A stretch of 64,000 nucleotides of DNA from a virus: the IMG/VR virus record IMGVR_UViG_3300032271_000682, positions 25,796-89,795 of that record, one strand, 5' to 3'. Position numbers and translations under genes: made by a program. Positions 34,461 to 42,585 of this stretch are shown in pieces. A model generated the notes under the pieces. It had not been told where the DNA came from, made no database searches, and saw nothing but the letters and a program-made list of their open reading frames with translations. Every line of letters starts with the position of its first letter. Positions within the stretch are counted from its first letter, which is position 1.

Positions 34461-34934
34461 ATGTTAAATAAACTTAAAAGTCTCTTTCAAAAATCAGTTT
34501 CTATTCCAGAAATAGTCCCAGATGTAGTAGTAGAATCTCCAAAGGAAAAGAAACCTAGAAAACCCAGAAAACCTAAAGAAATTACTGTTCCAGTAAAAAC
34601 AGAAAAAGAATTAGCAACTGAAATGGGCGAACCATATATATCTATTTTAAAAATAGATATAGACCCAAATAATATCAATGCCGGATCATTTGAGTTAGAT
34701 TGGAATTCTAAGTTTGCAGCCAATTTGGCTCGTGCTGGATATCAAATGAAACCGGGTGAATCCGAGGATGTTATAGTCGATAGATGGTTTAAAGAAATTT
34801 GCCGTAATATCGTATTGGAAATGTACGAACAAGATCAGGCGGATCCAGAAAATAGAGAAGTGGATATGCTCAAAGAAGAACTTCGTCATATTCGTTCTAA
34901 AGATATTGGAAATGGCCGAACTGAAATAAGCTAA
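34461..34934 (+). CDS. Hypothetical late protein with basic linker
   Basis: The 157-residue protein has an amphipathic N-terminus (MLNKLKSLFQK), a Lys/Pro-rich linker (KEKKPRKPRKPKE) near residue 30 and a folded acidic C-terminal domain ending in a helix (DMLKEELRHIRS). A similar N-terminus and basic linker occur in the protein at 47131-47478. It looks like a T4-like phage late protein of unknown function. Confidence 0.7.
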   Translation: MLNKLKSLFQKSVSIPEIVPDVVVESPKEKKPRKPRKPKEITVPVKTEKELATEMGEPYISILKIDIDPNNINAGSFELDWNSKFAANLARAGYQMKPGESEDVIVDRWFKEICRNIVLEMYEQDQADPENREVDMLKEELRHIRSKDIGNGRTEIS

Positions 34935-34948
34935 TCTATCCAAATTCA

Positions 34949-34977
34949 TTGACAATAATGCTTTTTTATTCTATAAT
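34949..34977 (+). promoter_or_regulatory. Sigma-70-type promoter of the exonuclease gene
   Basis: TTGACA, 17-bp spacer, TATAAT. A GATAAATA late-type box follows at 34992-34999. Confidence 0.85.
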
Positions 34978-35008
34978 ATACATATATTATAGATAAATAA
35001 GAGCCACA

Positions 35009-36031
35009 ATGAAATATATTTTGATCGATACTGCTAATTTGTTCTTTAAATCACGTCACTTTGCTAGTCGTGGCAGCGATGATTGGGAAAAGATCGGCAT
35101 GGCTTTACATCTTACACTTTCTGGTGTTCAAAGTATAGTCAGACGTTTTGTAGGAACTGAACCATGTCACGTTATCTTTGCACTAGAGGGTCGTTCATGG
35201 CGTAAAGACTTTTATACTCCGTACAAAGCAAATCGTGCCGTTAAGCGTGCAGCTCTGACTGAAAAAGAAGTTGAGCAAGATCAAATGTTCTGGGATACTT
35301 ATGACACATTTACCAAATTTCTTGACGAAAAAACAAATGTATCAGTATTACGATGCCCTACTGCCGAGGCAGATGACATTATTGCACGCTTTGTTCAAAC
35401 TCATCCAGATGATGAGCATTTCATTATTAGCAGTGATGGTGACTTTGCTCAACTGATTGCATCTAATGTTAAACAATATAATTCAATGGCTGGTCATTTG
35501 ATCACGCTTGAAGGATTCTATGATGACAAGGGTAAAGAAGTTAAAGATAAGAAAACCAAAGAGCATAAGAAACTAGAAGAACCACAGTATTTACTTTTTG
35601 AAAAGTGTATGCGTGGTGATACTAGTGACAATGTATTTTCTGCTTATCCGGGTGTTAGAACTAAGGGTACAAAGAAGTCAATTGGTCTAATCGATGCCTA
35701 TGCTGATCGTGAACGTAAAGGATTCAACTGGAATAACATGATGCTACAGCGTTGGGTTGATCATAATGGCGTTGAGCATCGTGTAACAGATGACTATCAA
35801 CGTAACGTCACATTATGTGATCTTACTGCTCAACCACAAGAAATTAAAGATGCGGTCGATCAATGTATTCAGGATCAAATCAGAGTAGTTCCTAAGACTG
35901 GAGTTGGAATGAATTTGATGAAATTCGTAGCAAAATACGAACTGACTAAAATCAGTGAACAGGTCGAACAGTATGCTCGGTGGATGAATGCCACTTATGA
36001 TGGCCCACTTAAGGAAAAAACGAATGAGTGA
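35009..36031 (+). CDS. RNase H / 5'-3' exonuclease (T4 Rnh-like, FEN family)
   Basis: This 340-residue protein removes RNA primers and flaps during lagging-strand synthesis. The FEN/PIN metal-site residues are visible: ILIDTANLFF at the N-terminus, EADDIIARF near residue 126, and SSDGDFAQL near 148. The helical clamp region (Y-x-P-YKANR) and RGDTSDNV near 210 match the family. Length is close to T4 Rnh (305 residues) with short insertions. Confidence 0.9.
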   Translation: MKYILIDTANLFFKSRHFASRGSDDWEKIGMALHLTLSGVQSIVRRFVGTEPCHVIFALEGRSWRKDFYTPYKANRAVKRAALTEKEVEQDQMFWDTYDTFTKFLDEKTNVSVLRCPTAEADDIIARFVQTHPDDEHFIISSDGDFAQLIASNVKQYNSMAGHLITLEGFYDDKGKEVKDKKTKEHKKLEEPQYLLFEKCMRGDTSDNVFSAYPGVRTKGTKKSIGLIDAYADRERKGFNWNNMMLQRWVDHNGVEHRVTDDYQRNVTLCDLTAQPQEIKDAVDQCIQDQIRVVPKTGVGMNLMKFVAKYELTKISEQVEQYARWMNATYDGPLKEKTNE

Positions 36032-36179
36032 CAAAGAAGAAATTGAATTAGAATTCACAGATGAAGAGCTATTAACATACATGAAAATGGCTCATAAATT
36101 GGATATTACATTCAACGAACTTATTGAACGAGCAATAAAATCAATGATTGAAAATTATAAACCAGAGGACAAATCATGA
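36024..36179 (+). CDS. Small ribbon-helix-helix-like protein
   Basis: The start at 36024 overlaps the exonuclease stop by 8 bp and is preceded by an AAGGAAAA site. The 51-residue product has an acidic strand and two helices (MAHKLDITFNELIERAIKSMIE) that resemble small RHH-type DNA-binding proteins of phages. The target is unknown. Confidence 0.65.
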   Translation: MSDKEEIELEFTDEELLTYMKMAHKLDITFNELIERAIKSMIENYKPEDKS

Positions 36180-36622
36180 ATCTAATAGCAAAAACAATTG
36201 TAAAGAATCAGCTTTGGGTTATCACAGACGGTAATCGTAAAATTGGTAACGTTGAGGCAGATCAAACTGGATATTGTGTCAAAATCGGTGGTGACACTAG
36301 ACACTATGCTGACACAAAATCAATTGAGCAGATTTTTAAAGTTGAATTTGATATTCCTAAAAAAATAGCAAAAACAGAAGAACTTCCATATGCTCGTTGG
36401 CCAACTGAGGGTAAAACCTATAACAATTTCTATGATATAAAACGTAAATTACACGTTTATACAAAAACTCCAAAAAGTCTTTGCTATCACTGTGCTGGAT
36501 ATTTTCGTATCAATATGAATGGAACATGGGAAACTATTTTTTGTCCTAAGTATATTTTCGTTCAACGATATGAAAATAGTGGGCCATTTAATTCTGAGAT
36601 AGAAGCTTCGCTAACTAAATAG
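36176..36622 (+). CDS. Hypothetical protein
   Basis: This 148-residue protein is coupled by ATGA to the RHH-like gene. It has a beta-rich N-terminus and a middle CYHCAGYF CxxC motif. It resembles uncharacterised T4-like phage proteins. No function is assigned. Confidence 0.7.
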   Translation: MNLIAKTIVKNQLWVITDGNRKIGNVEADQTGYCVKIGGDTRHYADTKSIEQIFKVEFDIPKKIAKTEELPYARWPTEGKTYNNFYDIKRKLHVYTKTPKSLCYHCAGYFRINMNGTWETIFCPKYIFVQRYENSGPFNSEIEASLTK

Positions 36623-36626
36623 TAAT

Positions 36627-36821
36627 ATGGTAAACATTAAACGTTTTATAGATCGTGTAAGTAGTATGGATCAAAGTCCAGGTAAAAATCTTGTCTTGCC
36701 GGCACAAGAGGCTAGACAATTACGTGATGAAATTGTCAAATTATTGGCTGATAAATTAGAAGCATATCAAACTGCTCCACAAGAGACAATTCAAATTGAA
36801 CTTGGTGGCGGTAAGTTTTAA
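36627..36821 (+). CDS. Small conserved-type phage protein
   Basis: This 64-residue, mainly helical protein (FIDRVSSMDQSPGKNLVLPAQ then LRDEIVKLLADKLEA) is of a type seen in T4-like cyanophages. It overlaps the next start by 1 bp. Function is unknown. Confidence 0.72.
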   Translation: MVNIKRFIDRVSSMDQSPGKNLVLPAQEARQLRDEIVKLLADKLEAYQTAPQETIQIELGGGKF

Positions 36822-37111
36822 TGTCTAGAACACAACCAAAAATACTATTAGAAATAGTAGACAAACAAACTTACAAGATTGATCAAGTGGTCGAGGCTAA
36901 TGGTATCTGGGCTGTATTTTATTTAGATCAACCAATCAATCTTAAGAATCAACACTACTTGGATAGTAATTCGGTTCCTAAATACAAAAAGACTAGTTTT
37001 TCAAATCCAGGACATGCCAGAAATCTATGTCGTAAATTGAATAGTCAATTTAAAACTGATAAGTTTAGTGTAGTATTCTTGAATCAGGGTCAAAAAGTTT
37101 ATCCAGATTAA
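36821..37111 (+). CDS. Hypothetical protein
   Basis: This 96-residue protein has a beta-type N-terminal half and a helix that reads HARNLCRKLNSQF. It is tightly coupled upstream. No family is recognised. Confidence 0.7.
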   Translation: MSRTQPKILLEIVDKQTYKIDQVVEANGIWAVFYLDQPINLKNQHYLDSNSVPKYKKTSFSNPGHARNLCRKLNSQFKTDKFSVVFLNQGQKVYPD

Positions 37112-37120
37112 TGAGATATC

Positions 37121-37555
37121 ATGATAACGTTCGTCACTGATAAAAAAACAATAATTAACGCAGTATTATTGTTATTACCTACAGATGAAATAGAAATGTT
37201 AGATAGTGCTATGAAAACATGGTGGACTAATATTAGACGAACAGAAGGATTGGGATTGACTGGTGGACTAGGGCTAACTGAGCATGGCGATAAGATGTTT
37301 CAGCTTGCCAGGTTAGAAAGTTACGATTTTGAAATTATCCCTGACCCTAAGATTGGTCTTTTATTCATGACTATAATGATAAATCGAGAACTTACTTGTC
37401 CTCATTTCATGTATTATGAAAACAAAAAAAGATATATTCGAATTTATGATAGTAGAATAGCAATGATAATAGCATTAGAGGGTAGCGTAAATGATTACTT
37501 ATCAAAGTTAGTAAGTAGAAAAAAGGAGATCAATAATGACCGAACCAAAGCGTAA
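37121..37555 (+). CDS. Hypothetical protein
   Basis: This 144-residue protein has an N-terminal TDKKTIINAVLLLLPTDE helix and a glycine-rich turn (GLGLTGGLGLTEHG). It overlaps the next start by 20 bp. Function is unknown. Confidence 0.65.
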   Translation: MITFVTDKKTIINAVLLLLPTDEIEMLDSAMKTWWTNIRRTEGLGLTGGLGLTEHGDKMFQLARLESYDFEIIPDPKIGLLFMTIMINRELTCPHFMYYENKKRYIRIYDSRIAMIIALEGSVNDYLSKLVSRKKEINNDRTKA

Positions 37556-37721
37556 TCCAAATCCATTTATTAGAGCAGCAATGGAAGCAAAGAATATCAG
37601 AGAACAAAAGTTTAATATTTCTGGAGTTCAAGACAAAGCAGAACAAGTTGGCAAAGTAGTAAAAATGTCTTCAGTTCCAAAAGCAGCAAAAGTAATGCGT
37701 AAAGCAGGGCGTGGTAGATAA
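37536..37721 (+). CDS. Small basic protein
   Basis: This 61-residue protein is strongly basic (ends AKVMRKAGRGR), as expected for a nucleic-acid-binding or scaffold-like peptide. It has a strong AAAGGAG ribosome site inside the preceding gene. Confidence 0.65.
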   Translation: MTEPKRNPNPFIRAAMEAKNIREQKFNISGVQDKAEQVGKVVKMSSVPKAAKVMRKAGRGR

Positions 37722-37828
37722 TATATATTTATATTATGTTGCTATACAGCATAAGTAAGATTGAAGAACACAATTTTTCAATCATAATTTAAGAATTACA
37801 ATTTCTTAAACACACACAGGAGAAAATT

Positions 37829-37993
37829 ATGAAAATGTACACGATGTTACAAAGACTTGCGGAAATGTTTCCAAAGCAAGATTATCACACTAGACTAGAA
37901 AGATATCTAGAATCAAAAAATGTTAAATCTATATCAGATATAGAGCATTGGGCAAAACAATTTGAACAAAATTCTGATAGAGGATTAGCATAA
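37829..37993 (+). CDS. DUF3563-like small protein
   Basis: The 54-residue ORF reads LQRLAEMFPKQDYHTRLERYL then DIEHWAKQFE, which matches the layout of DUF3563 proteins common in betaproteobacteria. A GGAG site lies upstream. The stop overlaps the next ATG by 1 bp. Function is unknown, but it hints at host class. Confidence 0.6.
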   Translation: MKMYTMLQRLAEMFPKQDYHTRLERYLESKNVKSISDIEHWAKQFEQNSDRGLA

Positions 37994-38139
37994 TGAAATC
38001 ATTAATTAAAAAAATAGCAGTATCTATCTACTCATTTTTTGAGCATATCGGACAAGCTAGAGCGGCAGGAATACTTGCTAGATCAGGTAACTTCGAAGCA
38101 GCTAAAGCAGTAATGATGTCAGACAAGAAACCAGCTTAA
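37993..38139 (+). CDS. Small helical protein
   Basis: This 48-residue ORF is coupled to the previous gene by TAATG. It has basic and amphipathic helices and a RAAGILARSGNFEAAK segment like bacterial small proteins paired with DUF3563 genes. Function is unknown. Confidence 0.6.
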   Translation: MKSLIKKIAVSIYSFFEHIGQARAAGILARSGNFEAAKAVMMSDKKPA

Positions 38140-38148
38140 CCAAATTAC

Positions 38149-38177
38149 TTGTAATCTAATAAATTATAAAGTATAAT
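38149..38177 (+). promoter_or_regulatory. Sigma-70-type promoter
   Basis: TTGTAA, 17-bp spacer, TATAAT; drives the gene at 38223. Confidence 0.65.
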
Positions 38178-38222
38178 AGTACTACAGTAGAGATACTGTT
38201 TTGACACACACAGGAGATTATT

Positions 38223-38489
38223 ATGTCATTTGAAACACCAAAACTACCAGAAGTTAAGTTCAACAAGAACGGCTATGAGATTCGTACAGAAATCTTAGAT
38301 ATGGCTAAGAGTATGCTTAGTGAAGAATTTCACGCTAAGTTTCTAGGATGGGAAATGTCTACTGCCAAAGATGAAAAAACCGGCAAATTGGTTACTACTG
38401 TTGGTATGCCAGAATTTCCAGGACTTGACAAAGTTCTTGAAACAGCAGAAAAAATGTATGCTTTTGTAAACGCAACAGTCAAGAAGTAA
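38223..38489 (+). CDS. Conserved-type T4-like phage protein
   Basis: This 88-residue protein has FNKNGYEIRTEILDMAK near the N-terminus, a segment shared by small proteins of T4-like marine phages. It has a GGAG site. No biochemical function is known to me. Confidence 0.75.
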   Translation: MSFETPKLPEVKFNKNGYEIRTEILDMAKSMLSEEFHAKFLGWEMSTAKDEKTGKLVTTVGMPEFPGLDKVLETAEKMYAFVNATVKK

Positions 38490-38492
38490 TAC

Positions 38493-38783
38493 ATGAAAGA
38501 AATTCTATTCAATATTATTGAATGGATTAGCCAAGATTTTAAAAGCAACAAAGTTCGTTGTATTTTAGAAATCTTGGCTTGGTTTTTGAGTGTCACATGT
38601 TCAGTCATTATGATGATCACTGTACCTACACCTCCATTTCTTATATTATATCCAATGTTCATAGCTCAGTGTATGATATTTACATGGGCATCTTATACTA
38701 GGCGATCATTTGGAATGTTAGCCAACTATATGTTATTGAGTACCATCGATCTAGTCGCTCTTACTAGATTAGTCATGATGTAA
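38493..38783 (+). CDS. Membrane protein with about three transmembrane segments
   Basis: This 96-residue protein has hydrophobic segments near residues 24-44, 48-68 and 78-94, separated by short charged loops. It follows the previous gene by 3 bp. Similar membrane proteins occur in T4-like phages. Function is unknown. Confidence 0.72.
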   Translation: MKEILFNIIEWISQDFKSNKVRCILEILAWFLSVTCSVIMMITVPTPPFLILYPMFIAQCMIFTWASYTRRSFGMLANYMLLSTIDLVALTRLVMM

Positions 38784-38851
38784 TATATTTGCACTAAATA
38801 TGTCATATGATTGTAACAATCATATTATACGAACTGAAAAACGGACAAACT

Positions 38852-39010
38852 ATGAGCAAAATTCGTTGTGTGCAGTGTCAGATCAATTTTAAGAATTACT
38901 TTACATTTTCTCAACACGATTGTGTCGTAAAAGAAGAAGAAATGTCATCAAAAGAGTTGTTGTACCGTTACAACACTTTAAAAATACTCATTGACTACAA
39001 GTCCAACTAG
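38852..39010 (+). CDS. Small zinc-ribbon-like protein
   Basis: The 52-residue frame starts MSKIRCVQCQ and has CxxC followed by HxC (SQHDC) 13 residues later, a possible single zinc site. The start at 38852 is preferred over an upstream frame extension at 38807. Its 3' end overlaps the next promoter. Confidence 0.55.
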   Translation: MSKIRCVQCQINFKNYFTFSQHDCVVKEEEMSSKELLYRYNTLKILIDYKSN

Positions 39011-39019
39011 TGATATAAT
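38991..39019 (+). promoter_or_regulatory. Sigma-70-type promoter
   Basis: TTGACT, 17-bp spacer, TATAAT; it overlaps the end of the preceding ORF. The leader contains a duplicated ACTAGAGAAA. Confidence 0.8.
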
Positions 39020-39059
39020 TACACATACACTAGAGAAACACTAGAGAAAAGGACAGAAA

Positions 39060-39191
39060 ATGCTTGCTATTGATACTCGGTCTAATCGTGTGGTTCGTGT
39101 AATTGGTCGTACTATTTTGAAGGATTTCTTAGTACGTTTGCCGTCTGGAACACAAGATTCTGTGCCTATTGCTTACATTAAACTGTTGTAA
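39060..39191 (+). CDS. Small hypothetical protein
   Basis: This 43-residue ORF has its own consensus promoter and an AAAAGGA site. The product is basic and beta-like (NRVVRVIGRTILKDFLV). The GTTGT/ACAAC hairpin follows. No family is recognised. Confidence 0.6.
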   Translation: MLAIDTRSNRVVRVIGRTILKDFLVRLPSGTQDSVPIAYIKLL

Positions 39192-39205
39192 AAATACAAC
39201 ACTGT
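39185..39205 (+). terminator. Short GTTGT/ACAAC hairpin
   Basis: TGTTGT...ACAACA hairpin overlaps the stop codon, followed by a T-rich stretch before the next TTGACA; same element as at 13915 and 53184. Confidence 0.45.
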
Positions 39206-39209
39206 TATT

Positions 39210-39238
39210 TTGACAATAAATCCATTTTACTGTACAAT
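39210..39238 (+). promoter_or_regulatory. Sigma-70-type promoter (recurrent cassette)
   Basis: TTGACA, 17-bp spacer, TACAAT; near copy of the cassettes at 14229 and 14447. Confidence 0.82.
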
Positions 39239-39270
39239 GTACACTTACACTAGAGAAAAAGGAACAGTAC

Positions 39271-39477
39271 ATGACTAAAGCACGCAAGCCCACTCATATC
39301 AAAGCGTTGAACGTAGAACTCATGGAACTCTTTCGTCAACACAAAGTAGGGTTGATCACTGACATTGAGTTTCTTCAATACTGTCAAGAGATTCAAGACT
39401 CTTACGCTAAGTTAGACATGACTGGGCTGTACGATGGCAATGGTATTCGCTTCACTAGCAACCCTTTTGTTAAGTAA
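39271..39477 (+). CDS. Small hypothetical protein
   Basis: This 68-residue protein (MTKARKPTHIKALNVELMELF) has its own promoter and heads a run of five coupled small genes to 40325. Function is unknown. Confidence 0.72.
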   Translation: MTKARKPTHIKALNVELMELFRQHKVGLITDIEFLQYCQEIQDSYAKLDMTGLYDGNGIRFTSNPFVK

Positions 39478-39487
39478 GGAGTAGTTA

Positions 39488-39757
39488 ATGACTACAGCAA
39501 CCTATCAAGCTCTGACTGAGCAAGAGAAACGTGAAGTTAGTATGTTCGGCATCACTGAGCAGGGCATGCGTCAAGCAGTCGAGTCTAGCTCTTCTTTTCG
39601 TTATGGCGAATTCGCTATGATCGCTGCCAGTATGATGAGCGATGCTCAAGAAATGATGGCTTACGAACAGCCAGACTTCAACACGATTGAAGATCAGCGT
39701 CAATTGCTGAATCGTGCCAAGTGGGTATTGTTTGAATATGTCTTAAATAAGGATTAA
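39488..39757 (+). CDS. Hypothetical protein
   Basis: This 89-residue, mainly helical acidic protein has an AAGGAG site. It is separated by 1 bp from the next gene. No motif is recognised. Confidence 0.72.
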   Translation: MTTATYQALTEQEKREVSMFGITEQGMRQAVESSSSFRYGEFAMIAASMMSDAQEMMAYEQPDFNTIEDQRQLLNRAKWVLFEYVLNKD

Positions 39758-39758
39758 A

Positions 39759-39950
39759 ATGTTTGATCGTGAAAAAGCAATTAGCGTATTAGTTGAATTA
39801 TTGGTAGAAGATTTCAATCAAGGCGTATTGTGTTTAGACAATATACTTATTGACGGTTATCGCGGAATTGACGATCTTTCTGATGAGGAACTAATGGTAG
39901 AATTAGAAGATCGTGACGTTTCTTATTTACTCGGAGACAATGATGAATAA
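39759..39950 (+). CDS. Small acidic protein
   Basis: This 63-residue, highly acidic protein (LSDEELMVELEDRDVSYLLGDNDE) could be a DNA mimic or simply an early acidic peptide; nothing distinguishes these. Confidence 0.68.
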   Translation: MFDREKAISVLVELLVEDFNQGVLCLDNILIDGYRGIDDLSDEELMVELEDRDVSYLLGDNDE

Positions 39951-40107
39951 GCGTATTGTACTTACAATAGTGGTTGAAATCGACAAAGATGCTGATATCA
40001 GTGACTTTATTCAAGAATTAGACTATAATATTACTCATCCGACCATTGTCGTTACCGACATGGAACTTATTGATGTCTCGGAAACCTACAGCGGAGATTT
40101 AAAATGA
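39943..40107 (+). CDS. Small acidic protein
   Basis: The start at 39943 (MNKRIVLTIVVEI) is placed 6 bases after a GGAG site and overlaps the previous stop by 8 bp. The 54-residue alpha/beta product is acidic. Function is unknown. Confidence 0.62.
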   Translation: MNKRIVLTIVVEIDKDADISDFIQELDYNITHPTIVVTDMELIDVSETYSGDLK

Positions 40108-40325
40108 ATTGGAATTTAGAAGGCATGAAAGTTGAAGGCGTTTATATGGGCGAATTCCCAGTTACTGGGAAAGTCGATTACAGTCGTGTAACATACGGCG
40201 GCGAAGTCACTCACGGAGTTGTACTGGATACGCCAATTATGGTTTATGGCGCATTGCGTGAGCGAGTCAGTCTTGAACACAAATACATTGATCGCGTATT
40301 CGATGATAATCAAGAGTTTGCTTAA
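40104..40325 (+). CDS. Small beta-rich protein
   Basis: This 73-residue protein is coupled by ATGA. Its pattern is a small beta barrel (VEGVYMGEFPVTGKVDYSRVTYGGEVTHGVVLD). Function is unknown. Confidence 0.68.
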   Translation: MNWNLEGMKVEGVYMGEFPVTGKVDYSRVTYGGEVTHGVVLDTPIMVYGALRERVSLEHKYIDRVFDDNQEFA

Positions 40326-40514
40326 ATGGGCAAAGTCAAAGCATGGTATATGGAATTAATCGAACAAAATCCAGAATGGGGTTTTGATCCGCCAGATTAT
40401 GAAATGGTTATTATGGACAATTTAGAATCTCGTCGACCACTTACAGTGGAAGAAATTAATCTTATTGCCGTAGAAGCATCAAAAATGGATAAGTCCAGTT
40501 CAAAAAACTCTTGA
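40326..40514 (+). CDS. Small hypothetical protein
   Basis: This 62-residue acidic protein starts directly after the preceding stop. It has a WYMELIEQNPEWGFDPPDYE segment. It is the last gene before a new promoter. Confidence 0.65.
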   Translation: MGKVKAWYMELIEQNPEWGFDPPDYEMVIMDNLESRRPLTVEEINLIAVEASKMDKSSSKNS

Positions 40515-40539
40515 CTTTAAATCCATTATTAAGTATACT
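40511..40539 (+). promoter_or_regulatory. Sigma-70-type promoter
   Basis: TTGACT, 17-bp spacer, TATACT; it overlaps the end of the preceding gene and drives 40631. Confidence 0.78.
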
Positions 40540-40555
40540 ATAATTTCAATGAAAC

Positions 40556-40606
40556 ATTGTGAGTATCATCTGGGTTCACAATTGTTTCTTATATATTCTC
40601 CAGATG
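40556..40606 (+). promoter_or_regulatory. Leader with two interleaved stems
   Basis: ATTGTGA (40556-40562) can pair with TCACAAT (40576-40582), while CATCTGG (40567-40573) can pair with CCAGATG (40600-40606). The two stems interleave, so they form either a pseudoknot or alternative structures ahead of the gene at 40631. Regulation is inference. Confidence 0.4.
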
Positions 40607-40630
40607 TTTTAATCTTTAAGGAAATACAAA

Positions 40631-41077
40631 ATGGCTAAGCGTGATACTCTTTGGACTTGTGTCGGAATCACTAAACACGTTGGATCTAATAACTTAGAAG
40701 TTGTTAAGGTTCGATGTGGTGTGGATCTCACTCGTCGCATTAAATCGTCACAGTCAAAGTCTTATGTCAAAAGCAAGGGCGAGAAATTGACCGAAGTTCG
40801 TACGGACTTTATCAATCTTCCTACTCCAATGTTGCGACTAGAGGCACTTCAGTTTGCATTGGCAGCACCTGAGTTTCAATCGTCTGAAGATCAAGCATTG
40901 ATTCAAGAACAAATTGATACTCGTACTCCCAAGGAACCTCGTGTCTCAAAAGTAAAGAAAGAAAAAGTGGTTAAATCGACAAAAACTAAAAAAGTCGAAT
41001 TGTCACTGGATTCTATCAAGACTCGTAGTAAACGAAAAGCATCAGTAGAAGATGTTTTGAACGCTGTCACTGAATAA
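40631..41077 (+). CDS. Hypothetical protein with basic tail
   Basis: The 148-residue protein has a folded N-terminal half (WTCVGITKHVGSNNLEVVKV) and a long Lys-rich region (KVKKEKVVKSTKTKK) before a short acidic C-terminus. It has an AAGGAA site and a structured leader, and is followed by a strong terminator, so it is monocistronic. Confidence 0.72.
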   Translation: MAKRDTLWTCVGITKHVGSNNLEVVKVRCGVDLTRRIKSSQSKSYVKSKGEKLTEVRTDFINLPTPMLRLEALQFALAAPEFQSSEDQALIQEQIDTRTPKEPRVSKVKKEKVVKSTKTKKVELSLDSIKTRSKRKASVEDVLNAVTE

Positions 41078-41092
41078 GTGATAGTTACAGAG

Positions 41093-41128
41093 TCGATGAC
41101 TAGAATCTCACTAGTCATCGATTTTGTT
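41093..41128 (+). terminator. Intrinsic terminator
   Basis: An 11-bp perfect stem (41093-41103 with 41111-41121) closes a 7-base loop, followed by TTTTGTTT. Confidence 0.88.
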
Positions 41129-41157
41129 TATATTGGTTACAAAAAGATAAGTAATAG

Positions 41158-42378
41158 ATGACTCAAATATTACACTGCTCATTCTGCACTAAACACAAAA
41201 ATGCCGTTAAAAAATTAATTGTAGGCGAAAGTTCGGCAATCTGTGACGGTTGTATAACATATTGTACCGAATTGCTCATCACTGATGACGAAATCGATAA
41301 AATTTCTGAATCATCACATTCATCATTATATCCAGATGATATTAAACGATTCTTGGATGAGTACATAGTCGGACAAGATCACGCAAAGAAAATCATAAGT
41401 GTCGCCGTTTCTAATCATTACAAAAGAATCAATAATAAAAGCGACACCATAATACAAAAAAGCAACGTACTAATAGTTGGCCCAACTGGGTCTGGAAAAA
41501 CTCTGCTTGCTAAAACTGTAGCAAAATATCTAGACGTACCATTTGTAATCGCAGATGCCACCTCATTAACTGAGGCTGGATACGTTGGCGATGATGTCGA
41601 ATCAATGATCGGTAGACTAGTAGCAGCGGCTGGAGGCGACATTGAAAGAGCGCAACGAGGCATCGTATTCATTGATGAAATTGATAAAATTTCTAGAAAA
41701 TCAGAGGGCGCATCTATCACTCGTGATGTAAGCGGTGAAGGCGTTCAACAAGCTCTACTTAAATTAGTAGAAGGAACTGTTTGTAGAATTCCACAACGTG
41801 GCAGAAGAAAAAATCCTAGCCAAGAAATGCTAGAAGTAGATACTACTAACATTCTCTTTATTTCTGGCGGAGCTTTTGTTGGTCTTAAAGATATAGTTGC
41901 TAATCGTATTGATGGTAACAGTATTGGTTTTTCTGCCAATCTTTCAGATAAATCTCAAGATCAAAATTACTTAGAAAAACTAATGCCAGATGATCTGACT
42001 AAATTCGGAATGATACCAGAATTTACTGGTCGCTTTCCTAGTCTAGTCAGCATTACTGAACTTAATAAAGAACAACTAATTAGTATTCTTACTAGCGTAA
42101 AAAATAATTACATTCAACAGTATGTATATCTTCTTGGACTAGATAATATAGAATTGACTTTTGGTTCAGACGCAATAGATCAGATAGCAGAAAATTGTTT
42201 GAAATTAAAGACAGGCGCTCGTGGATTACATAGTGAGATTGAACGAGTATTACTACCACATATGTACGATGCTCAAAGTTACCAAAAGAACAATATAACT
42301 AAGATAAATATCACTAGAGAATTAGTTGACAAACCAAGAATATTAACAGAGGATGTAAATGAAGGTAATAAATCATAA
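41158..42378 (+). CDS. clpX: ClpX ATPase, unfoldase subunit of ClpXP
   Basis: The 406-residue protein unfolds tagged proteins and feeds them to ClpP. The N-terminal zinc domain has two CxxC pairs (CSFC near residue 6, CDGC near 31). Walker A GPTGSGKT is near residue 108, pore loop GYVGDD near 142, Walker B VFIDEID near 172, an RKH-like loop GRRKNP near 219, and IGF at the ClpP-docking position (NSIGFSAN) near 259. Everything needed for ClpP-coupled work is present. E. coli ClpX has 424 residues. The bS21 gene overlaps its end. Confidence 0.96.
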   Translation: MTQILHCSFCTKHKNAVKKLIVGESSAICDGCITYCTELLITDDEIDKISESSHSSLYPDDIKRFLDEYIVGQDHAKKIISVAVSNHYKRINNKSDTIIQKSNVLIVGPTGSGKTLLAKTVAKYLDVPFVIADATSLTEAGYVGDDVESMIGRLVAAAGGDIERAQRGIVFIDEIDKISRKSEGASITRDVSGEGVQQALLKLVEGTVCRIPQRGRRKNPSQEMLEVDTTNILFISGGAFVGLKDIVANRIDGNSIGFSANLSDKSQDQNYLEKLMPDDLTKFGMIPEFTGRFPSLVSITELNKEQLISILTSVKNNYIQQYVYLLGLDNIELTFGSDAIDQIAENCLKLKTGARGLHSEIERVLLPHMYDAQSYQKNNITKINITRELVDKPRILTEDVNEGNKS

Positions 42379-42565
42379 AGATAATTTTGAGCAAACGCTT
42401 AGAAAGTTTAAAAATAAAGTAGCTGATAGTGGATTACTAGAAGAAATACGCGCTCGTCAAACTTACGAAAAACCAACTACTACTAGAAAAGTAAAAGCAG
42501 CGAAAGCAAAGAGTCGTTGGAAGAAATACTTGCGTAGTCAAGAATTGCCTAAAAAATTGTATTGA
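42359..42565 (+). CDS. rpsU: Ribosomal protein bS21
   Basis: This 68-residue protein matches bS21 along its length: [22 protein letters not shown], then the signature YEKPTTTRK, a basic middle and the terminal LPKKLY. In bacteria bS21 sits at the mRNA exit/anti-Shine-Dalgarno region of the 30S subunit. Phage copies are known and could replace the host protein on ribosomes. The start overlaps clpX by 20 bp, behind an AGGATG site. Confidence 0.93.
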   Translation: MKVINHKDNFEQTLRKFKNKVADSGLLEEIRARQTYEKPTTTRKVKAAKAKSRWKKYLRSQELPKKLY

Positions 42566-42585
42566 ACATATTTCAGGAAAATAGA

